Source: Promethearchaeota archaeon (GTDB taxonomy: Archaea > Asgardarchaeota > Lokiarchaeia > Sigyniarchaeales > SOKP01). Taken from it: a stretch of DNA of 64,000 nt. The stretch spans positions 1-64,000 of the forward strand of contig JAFGOA010000014.1 in NCBI GenBank assembly GCA_016926735.1. The letters run 5' to 3'. The notes under the pieces are model-generated. The model made no database searches. It was not told the origin of the DNA and was given only the letters and a program-made list of their open reading frames with translations. Shown piece after piece: positions 49,001-61,000 of the stretch (position 1 is its first letter; every line of letters begins with the position of its first letter). Both the position numbers and the translations under genes were made by a program.

Positions 49001-52000
49001 AATTATACAATATTTCAATTAATTTTGATTATAATTTCTCAATTCTTAATACTCAATATGATGCATATGCGAAAGTAATCATAGATGGAAATGAAATAAT
49101 GTTATCCAGCACCGAAGAATTAAATAAACAATTTATGTATTCATTTATATTTGATTCAACAAATCATAATTCTTTTGATATTATATTTAATATCTCAAAT
49201 GGAAGATTATCTATACCTCTTCTTACAGATGGTGGTGATTTTAATTTTGACATAAATATGAGATTTGAATGCATTCAAGAGACCTCAGGAAATAGAAAAT
49301 TACAACAGATCTTTGATATTTCCCTTCCAGATCAATTAAATAATTTTAAAGAATTTATAAGAGAAAATGGTTACCTCAACGTCTCATTAGATTATGATTT
49401 GATTATACTTGAAGATGGGATTCAATTTTACAATTTATATGGTAGAATAAATAATTTAGAAATTATTTTCTGGGTAAAAGCTGATGGTGTTTGGCATAAT
49501 GATACTGTAATTCAAGCAGACTCTAATATAACAAATGATTTAATAAATTACGATATTAGAGCATTTTTAAATGCGAATAATTTACAGAAATTTGAAGATT
49601 TAAATATAACAATCGTCTCAAGTGGACAGAATAACCTAACTATTCATGATATAAAATTCTTTGATCATAGACACAGATTACCAGCAAATATAGTGACTAC
49701 TATAGAATTTCCAGTAGAATTACTATATGTAGATTATGAATTTGAATTGATCTATGAATATGATATATCAAATGGTTTAGATGGTGTCTTTACAAAAGAA
49801 GAAATCTCAATATATAATTTTATAACAACCCAATATGAGATATTGACTTCTACTGATGATTTTACACCTCTTTCCTTTAAATTAGACAATAATTACATTG
49901 ATCCCATATATAATGCTATTAGGATAAATATAAGCTACGAATATTATGGAAATGAGCAAGAACAATTTAATTTAGACTTAGATGTTTTACAAGCAGTTCA
50001 ATATAATCATATCACTTTTGATATTCCTACTGTCTTTGAAAATCCTATGGGAGATGTGTCATTTGCAGGATGGGTAAAATTAGATTCACTTTCTGAATTA
50101 TCTACTCTCTATGGAGAATTCAAAGAAAATGGAGATGTCATGAATTATTTTGGAATTACTGGAAATGGTGAATTATTTTTTGATAAAATAGGGCTTTATG
50201 ATAATAATAATGTTACTAGTGTTCCAAATATTATAAATTTAGGAGAATGGACTCATATTGCTATAATCCAACAGGGAGATTATATCTCTTTCTATAAAAA
50301 TGGTCTTAAAATGGGAGATACACAAATCTATATGAAGACATACTCTAATTTTATTCCTGAGATAATAAGTATAGGATCAGGGTATCAATTGAATTCTTAT
50401 TTCCATAATAGATTTCATGGTTGTATTGATGATATTAGATTATATAATTTTCCACTTACATCTACAGAGATAAACTTCTTATATAATATGGGAAATGGTC
50501 AATTTGGATCTCTTTCAAGGAGGGTTGCACAACCTCGGAATTTTATTCCTTCTGAACAATATAGAATAATAGATCTAAAAACAGGGGACGAATCTGAATG
50601 GATTGATTTTCATTCTCAATCAATTAGGAATTTGCATGATCTAGGCTCCTTACCAAATGAATTTCAAATCGAGTATATGCTTATAGATTATGCTGGAAAT
50701 ACTGCAATTACGGATGTATATAATAGAAATTATAAGACAATACATCATTCAAGAAATTCGTCTATAACTTGGATTGATGAGACTCTTGATCTTAATAGTG
50801 GGAATCCAGATGAAAGGGAGTTGATATTTGAAGGATCATTTGGAGGAGCTAATTTAGACGTTTTAATTAATGGTTTTAGATATGGAACAGCAAGTTATAA
50901 TCCTATATTGGATCAATATTCAATAACTTTTGGTATAGAAAATGATAAATCTACTTTAGTTGCTTATTCAGATCCGATAATGAGTCCAAGCATCTATTCA
51001 AATGTAAATCCCCTTAATAGAATATCTTGGAATGTTAATAGAGAAGATCTATTTGGAGTAATAAAACATATTTTAGTCGATCAAGATGTTAAGATTACAA
51101 ATCCCTTAACTACTAAGGCTACTCAAAAACTATATTTAGCTCATTTATATGATAGAGGGGTTATCTTAGATGATTATATGAGAATACGGGATGTATATTA
51201 TATCAATAGTACTACGAATGTCTCTGAACATCTCTTATATGGAGAATATCTAATTAATGATCTGGGAGTTGTATCTTTTCCAGAATATTCTAAAGTTTAT
51301 GATCTTTATAATAAAATTGATGAAATTAAAGGAAAAGTACTATATTTTGAATATGATACATCTCAATTTTCCAACATGCTTCATCAAGATAATGCAGATG
51401 GTTTTTATATTGAATTATCTATACCAGATCTTTATTATAGACATACAACAATCGAGCAACTAAATATAAAATTCAATGATGCTTTAGGCAAATGTTTTGC
51501 TAAGACTTACTATGATCTTGATTTAAGGAAATATTTCATTGGACCAGATAAGGATAACTATGAAGAAGTAATATTTGGATTTGGGAAAATGCGTACAATT
51601 CCTCTTTATATTGACTTGCAAGAAATCTCATTTTCCAATCCTTATGCTAAATTTGATTTGAGTATGCTTGAATCCATTTCAATAGAAATTATTGATAATA
51701 AGCAATTTCCAAGTTCTTTAATGCAATATGAAGAAGGAATTTCCCTTCTAAATCTTCCATATCAAAAAATTGCCATAAAAACTATTAAGCTTTATAATTC
51801 AATTTCAGATGACTTAATTGAAGATGATCAAGGATTTATCCACTCACAAATAAGATTACAAGCTCCGAATTATTTCAATGTATTTGTAGATGATGACTTT
51901 AAAATTAAACGAGAAGAGATTAATCTTACAGACATAAGTATTTATGCTAACCAAGAAAAGATTGTAGATTTTGTTGATATCGAATATTCAGATAATATTG

Positions 52001-55000
52001 AGGTGTATTTAAGGTATAACAAGTCGCTATCTCCAATTCCCTTAGAAGATATTTATTATATCCCCTTATCTTTATGTAATGCCTCATCTAATGAAATTTT
52101 GAGATTTTCAACTATACGTTGGATCTCCTCAGTAGATTATTTACCTGCATCTGAATTTGCATCTAAATATTATTATACGAGTTTTAAAGTGCCAGATTGT
52201 CTGGGGACGCATAATATTAGCTTCATCTCCTCTGGAACATCATTATATAAGATAAATATTGATAATGCTCCAATAATAGCACTCAATGTTACTCAAGAAG
52301 GACTTTCTGAGTCTGAACCTCTATATCTAGAAGAAGATCAATATGAAGTAAAATATAGAGAGGACTTCATGCTTAAGGGGTGCATTTTAGATAATGATGA
52401 TGTTATTGTAAAAGATGAGGTATATGATTATTGGTATCAGACGGCATACGATGGAGAAACCACTCATAAGCTAGATATTATATCTCCTTATGGAGATAAA
52501 AATTTTATCGATACAACACAGGTTGCTGTGTATTATATAAATGAGGATTCTGAAAAAGCTCCACTTTATATTAATATGGATAATATATATTATTTAGATA
52601 ATACAATAATCAATTCAGATAAAGTTCCTGAAATTCGATACAGTAATAATCAATTTAATCTAAATATATACTGGAATACCTCTTCCATTAATTTTATAGA
52701 TTATGATACTACTTTACTCGTCTCATATAAAATAATAAAAGGACAACCAATATCTCCCCTTTCTTACAGTAAAATAGATGATTTAGGACACAATATGTAT
52801 TCAAATTTAATCGAAATACCTTTTGTAGAATATGATCTTATAAATAAAGAGTGGATCACCAAAAAGTCTATAACAGACAGATTCTCAATTGATAAGAACT
52901 TGCTGTATTATGAGACCTATCAAAAAAATACCAATATTGAAGGACCAAGTTATTTAGTAAATGGAGAGAGAATTAATCTAGATATTCTTTCTTTTGAACA
53001 TGCTTATGTAAATAAATCCAATACCCTAATTCCAATAGAATTGTTACCTGAAAATTATACATATTCCATTATAGATGGAACACTTCATTTTGAATATTTA
53101 GATTTTAAACAAGGAGATATTGTTACAATTGGATACTATGCATATCATCCAATTATGTTGGATTATTCCCTAGAAGAGCAAAATCTCGAATATATTCGTC
53201 TTATCTCTCAATCAAATTACTCTAACTATTATGAATTTACCCAATCTAAATATAAAATTTCTGAAGATGGATTCACTTTATTTTTACAAAGTTTAGGAGA
53301 TATCGATTTTGAGACATCTGAATTTGATATTTATGATCTTATTGAAGTAAAATATCATGCATCCTTAACAAGAAGAGTTGATCTATCTAGTAGTATTCTA
53401 CTATTGGTTCAAGATGAGACGGGTAATTACCTACCAGTTGATACAATTCCTATTGATAGTTTAGGATTATTTGAATATCAAAAGACATTTTCAATTGATA
53501 GTCTTCCATTACCTATGAATTATGGAAAGACTCTTGTAAATATGAGAATAGATTATTTACCAATTAATATTTATGACAAAACTAAAGAATCCATCCAACA
53601 AATTGATTATGAATTTGAGGGTAAGAAAAGATATTCAATAAAAGAATCTAATGATTGGAATAAGGAATTTCGAATCTATACTATTCCAAGAAAAGTTAAG
53701 CTGGAAATGATAGAAGATCCAACTCAACAAATGGTGGTAAGTCAGACATTTAAGGAAAATAGAGAATATCAATTAAATCAAAATCCATTAGAGACAATTG
53801 AACAAGGAGAAGAATATTCATCTCTGCAAATTGATGCTTTAGTAAAGCAAGATTATGATTTTACCTTTAAACTTACAGATTTTAGTGAGAACAATCCTAT
53901 TGAAAATTCAATTGTTTGGGCTCATATCGGATTAATACCAAAAAGCGAGACGCAATTTCTAAATCCTAAAGCTATAACTGACAGTGGATTACCGATTTAT
54001 TATGAATCTTTAGGAACTGAGCTATTTAGCTCAAGAGGTCCAGGCGAAGGACCGAATAAGATGTATGGATGCCCTCTTATCTATGATAATGATAATACAT
54101 TTTTCTCATATGGACCATATTATTGGGATTATCGAATCACTAATGAACTGGGAGAGGTATCATTCAATATCTCTTTAGATCAAGATTATCTTGAAGATTT
54201 CAAACAGAATTTTGGGGATTCAGAAGATATTACTTCAATTGAAGATGTTGTCCTTTATATTAGAGTCTTTTCCTCATATTTTAATTGGCAGGATATGAGT
54301 ATTGATCATCCAGAACATTATATATGCTCAAAGCAGGGAGATATATTTGATGGTCAATCCATTCTTGAAAATTATGATTTCACTGATTTATCCCTTCAAG
54401 ATTCTACTTATGCTGAAGGGATTATAAGATTACATAAAAAAGATATTGCATTGGGGATTGTTGATAGACTATCATATCAATTAAGAGAAAATATTCCTGA
54501 ATATGATGATTTTTCATTTAATATATATTGTACTGAAGCAGAACCCATTCCAAGTTCTTCTTCTCTCTCTCTGTCCTCTCTTCTTCAAGTCTATGAATCA
54601 AAAGATTTAGAAGCTACAATGACGAGTATTCTAAATGAAAATCATTCATATATTTTAAAAGCGAAATTCATTGATCCTCAAGGGAATGCTGTAAGGAATC
54701 CTTATATCACAGAAGAAAAATCCTATGACTTTTTCTTTTCAATAAAAAATGGATTTAATAGTGGAAAGATCACAATTCCAAATGATACAATAGCATACAT
54801 CATAAATGCTTTAGGTCTTGGAATGTCCACTATTCAAATTCAAGTATTAGAATCAGCATATTATAAATTTTCTCCAATTATCACAGTACCTTTTGATATC
54901 CAATCTGAAAATTATCTAAGGTTCGGAGAAAAAAATCTAAAATTAGATTTGATTGAGCCATATATCTCAGCATGGGGAAATGCCTATAGTAATAATGAGG

Positions 55001-58000
55001 AAATGCCATTTGAATCTAATTACCCCTATTTAATTGGAACTCTATGGGTAGAACCTGAAATTGATGGAGGAAATGATCTATCGATTCAGGACTATATTGA
55101 AATGAACATAGATTGTACTATTTACAATGATGATGGTACAACAAGCACATTTCCTCTACGAGAGGGAGTAATGATACGCCCCGGTAATCATGATGGAATC
55201 ATGACATTTTCCATTGGATTAGGACCTGAAGATGCTTTCCTAATGGGACTGGAATGTGATATAAATTTACGTTTCAATATAGATTATACTAAAGATCAAA
55301 TTTATCAAGATCAAAGGGATATAGAGATCTATTTACTTGATCTTAGACTTGAATCCAATCCAACAAGTAATAATCCAACTATTTATTGGTCTATTTACAA
55401 TGATAAATTTAGTTCAGAGAATATAGACATTGATATAACAAATGGAATTAGCGAGGCATCAGGATTATTAACATTACGAGATCAAGAAATCTTTTTTATA
55501 TATTCAAATGATACTAAAAGATATGGATTACCTTCTGAAAATGAATTACTTTCCTTAAAATCTCAAGAGAATATAATCCCTATTACTGTGAAAGGCGTAA
55601 AAGACGGATCTGAATATGAATTTAGAAGAGATATTGATTATATTATACCCTATATTCATTCGGAAAATCTTGAAAATGCATCTATCATAGAGTTTATAGA
55701 ATATCCAGATGAAGAAACAGAATTTAGTATAACCTATATGTTTGATTTTAATTATGATTCTAATTATTATGGTCTTATTTCACTAGGATACTCAAATACC
55801 CTTAATCAAAGCTCAATAAATTTAAAAATACCCAAATCTCTTCTTCCAGAATCTAGTAAGGCTAAATCACCAATGTTTACAAGATTTACTGATAGGTTTA
55901 TTGGAACAGGAATACAAAGTGAATTTATTTTAGATTATTCGCTTGATGACACCCCTATTTGGAATGATGATAATTTTATTATTTATAATTCCCGAGAAAT
56001 TGAAAGTCAAAATGGAAATTTCAATGTAGATTTATATCAAGGGTATCCAAGATTAATCTTCGAAAATGCTCCACCTTCTGATTTAGAATTTAAAGTTATG
56101 TATGGTATTAAATCTGGATATAATCTTGGTTATGGATTTCAAAAAATAGATAAATCATACAGTGATTCCATTAGGTTACTATATTATGGTGAGACTCCTT
56201 CTTCTCAAATAATAGATGAGATGAGAAAGCCTCTCACTTCTTACAATCCTAATAATAATTCCCTTTATATTGCTTTAGATAATTCAGAAAAGACAAGATT
56301 AGAATTACTGAGTTTACCATTGTTATATGCACCTGAGATCAGCCTATATTTTGTGTTTGATGAGATTATATTGGATTTAATAGAAAAGTATAATGAATTG
56401 GATAAAAACAACTTAAAAATCGAATTTAAATATACAACTAATGATGGATTTTATGAATTTTACTCTGATCCTATTTTTATAGATTTGGATTATAATGAGC
56501 TATATTTTGATATAGAAAACAATGCTTATACCTTTAGTTATCAAAAAGATTTGCAACCAATTTATGATATGGTTGGAACAAATAATCTTGATATAGAAAT
56601 TAAAATTTCCGAATTGGGCGATAATGTTCATATTCCATATCTTATTTTAGATTCCTTTGAATATCTAACGGATGAAAGAATCATTGAGACTTATAATAAT
56701 ATACCTCTAGACAACAAAGGAGATATGGATATAGATTCAATTATTAATACTAATCACTATTATCAAATATTTAGTACAGATTTAATCACAGAATATAATC
56801 TATTGAGCAATTCTGAAGTTACAGTAGGACTTAAAGACCTTCAAGACACAGAATTAGTATCCCTTCAAAAAACTGAGAATGAAGAATTTAATTTCCTATA
56901 TTATGGAGATGAGAGGACAATATCGCTTGATGATTCAAGCTATATTCCAAATTTAGGGATGTTCATTAATACTTATGAATCTAATGAAATTGGGTATCAA
57001 GATGGCTTTCTCGATCTCTATTATGGTTCTGGGACTGAAATAGATGGGGAAAAGTATTACGATAAGGATATTTATATGGAATATGGTACTTATGCGGTTG
57101 CTGATTATTATTCTAGAGTTGTTGATTATACCTCTATTTCGTGGGAAGATTGTTACGAGTTTACTGATAAATTCCTAACAACAGACAATATAGACGTATC
57201 AGGGGAAGTTTTCTATCATCAATTATTTAGTTTAAATTCTGATATAAACAATTCTGCTGTAATGAATTCTATTTTCCCAGAATATGATAACATTTATTTT
57301 GGTATTGAACTAGCAAGGGATCTTGATATCTCAAGGATAGGAGCTGTTGGGAAGCCCTATTATTACGCTATAGGGGCACAAGGATTTCCAATTGGGGAAT
57401 ATCGAGAATTATACTGTAATGTTATAGCAAATGGAGATCAGATATATAATCCTACTCCTTCACAATTTGTCATAGAAAAAGAGAGTGAGTATCGGTTAGC
57501 GTATGATGAAAATAATACGGCATACCTACTTTTCTTCATTCCTTTATATGAATTAAGCACATTTACAGATATAAATGATTATATTATGGTGGATTTCTGG
57601 GCAAATGCAGAATTTACTTATGGAAAAGATTATTATATACATGAAAATCCAGAAAACTCATATATCTCGGAATTAGAATTCGATTTTAGTTATAGTAGTG
57701 TATATTCATATAATGTACATCCAGATTTTAAAAACAATAATCATTTCAATATTAAATATTATGCCTTGGAGTGGGAAAATGCTAATGAACATTATATTAT
57801 GGATTCTTCAGATTCATTTACATTCCAAGAAAAAGAAAAATATAATATCTCCATTTTATATTCAAATGCTAAAAATTCAGATAAATTCAGTGTTCAATAT
57901 CTTGTTCCAGAAGGACAATACATGAAAGGTTCAGAGCTTTTTACAACTATATATACTTTAATGCAAAATAGCAACAATGAAGAAAAATTAATACAAATTA

Positions 58001-61000
58001 ATATAGGCGACAATAATAATCTAATTTTACAGGAAGCACCAAATTCATATAATTATACAATTAATATTGATGAGATTGAAAGTTATGTGAACCTTATATA
58101 TGGAATTCCTTATAGAATTATAGAAGATTCCTATGTGTATGTTCTAGCAGAATTTAATTCAACTATGCTAAAATATAGTATGAGTCATACACCATTTAAT
58201 TATAAATATGTAGATCCATCAAAAGGAGATTATCATATTGAATTAATTATTGATGGTGAGTCTATTGCATTTTCAAATCAGATCCTTTTCCATGAGTATA
58301 TAAAAGAAATTAAAGAAAATTATATTTATTTTAATAATAAAGAAAGAGGACAAATAGGATATATTTCTCCTCAGAGTGAGATTACTTTAAAATACAAATT
58401 CAAACTTCAACCAGGTATTCTGGAAAGAAAGCATTTTTTGATACTTAGCTATCCCTATTCAAATATATTTAATACGGAAATGGGACTAACCACTTCAAGT
58501 GATACTAAATATAGAGAGACGTATAGAAAATTATCGGGAGGCTCAATTATATCTCCATTTGATTATAGTATCTCTATAGATGATACCTATAGTCTTTATT
58601 TGAGTTATAGATTAAATCAAAGGGATTATTATGAGCAAAAATTTACGATTCAGGCTCAAAATTATGTATCATGGGAAAATGGCTATATTTACAAATTTAT
58701 CCCTGATGACTTAAGAGAAAATGGATATATTGAAGTTTTAAAGACTGATGATAATATAAATTCTGTTAATGTGTATTATTTTGATAATTTTGGACATATG
58801 AAATTCCTCGATAAGACACATTATAATCTTGATTTTAGCACAGGTAGAATCTTAATTGAAAATGATGGAAATGAACTTGTAGGACCTAGTTTATTGAAAA
58901 AAGAATTTTATGTATCTTTCCTTTCTAATCCCAATGATAAGGAACTAGCAAGTTATCAATTCTCCTATGATTCTACAAAAGATATAGTGGAGACCTTAGA
59001 TGTTAATTATTGGGATATAATTGGAATAGACGATATTGATATAATCCCAAATTTAGATGCATATTATTATATCAATGAACAAAAATCAACCTTAACCAAT
59101 ACTGTATGTCTTGCATCCCAAATATCTACTTATTTAAAGGATGGAACTGAATTAGAATTTGATATTTCAGCTGAATTGGAGCAATCTAATAGTGAACTAC
59201 TTAGTGCGATTCATGAAGGCAAATATTCAGTTCTACACGTAGATGCACATATTGATAATTTAGAAAGTGTTAAGAAATTAATAATCGAATTGTATGATAA
59301 TTTTGGTAGTGTAATTCATACTCATTCTATAGTAAAAGAAGAAATTGAAATGTATGATAATGATCTTAGAATAGAATTACCAGACGGTCCTAATTCCCTT
59401 CAGACCATTAGAATAATACCCATATTTAGAGATGATAATGAATATTCTAGTAATAATGATATTGGAATTTCTCAAATTCAAGCAACAAAATGGGATAATG
59501 CGTTAGTCTCTATTAATGAAGATGGAATTGAATATATGGATGTTACATTACAATATGATCTAAAGACAGACCTATCTACATCTGGATATGAACTTGCCTA
59601 TATTTTCAATGATAAACTAGAATACCTAGAGCTTCCTGAAAATATATCTATTGCTTATGACACTTTAACTGATGAGAATGGAAATATATTATCATATCAT
59701 TTAAAAATCCCAAGTGTCTATATTCATCCCAAAACTAAAGAAACAACTAAGTTTCATCATGATGATATAATTGTAATTCGTTATAATTCTCCAATTAAGC
59801 GTGGAATTACTCTAACTGTTGGGAAAATGTACTTTGAAAATAATATCCATCAAGATTTAGAGAAAGCAGAGATTATGTTTGTGAATGCTGATTCCCAAAA
59901 TTCCTATTCTCAATTTACAGAAGATTATTATTATTCAGTTCCTCTTCAGGTAACTCCCTTTGAAACTGAATATTCTGGTAGATTTAAAGCTATAAAGATA
60001 GAATTAAATTTCTCTGATTTATTTAAACAACAAAATGCAAATACATTAGATTTTAGTGATATTGTGGTATCTGTGCCTCATCCAAATTACGAGCTGACTA
60101 TAAACGAAATTGTACTTTTGAAAGACTCCCAAATAACCGCCGAAAGTGGAGATGTCGATAGTAGGGTATGGCAATATTGTGAAATTGAGATGTTTGAGGC
60201 AAGTGAGACGCCTGAAAATGACGTTTACCAATTACAATTAGATGAGTTACCTCTGTTCTATCCTAATACTGAGTGGATTGAATATTTAAGTATTTATGAT
60301 GAGAACGGTAATTATTATACAGCAGGATTAACAGGAGATCAATATCAGCTTCATTATGATGGAACTTCAAATGAATTTAGGTGGAATCCTTCATTTAATC
60401 AATACCCTTCCTACTTTGGAATGGAATTTGAAGAAACTCTGATAATTGAGCCTAATACAACTCTTTATTTCCAATATTGTACTAATGATTCTTGGAATAC
60501 ACCTATTAGAATAGAACAGGAAAATATTGCTCTCAATTCTATTCGAGTTGTGTATGATTATAACTATTTGTTAAAACCTGAATATTACGAGTGGTATAGA
60601 GATTATTTTAATCCAACTCATTCATATGAAAATATTGCATATTCATTTCAAGATTCAGTAGAATATGAGGTAGTACAGTATTATCATGAGTCATTTACTA
60701 TCTATGAGGGTGTTAATCAATATGAATATCAATTTGATACAGATGATTATAATTTTCAGGATGATTTTATTGATTGTAATTTATATCAAGTAATTGGATT
60801 AACCCCTACTTTTGAATCAGAAGTACTAACTGATAATCCAGATTATCTTATTGAATTTTATCCCTCTAACAATTCAGTCTTAATCTTAAATATCAATAAT
60901 GAAAATTTAAATAAATTTGATTTAATTACAATAGTTTTAAATTACAAATATGGACCTATTTCTTCCTATACAGAAATACATCTATTAGATGTCTTTAATC

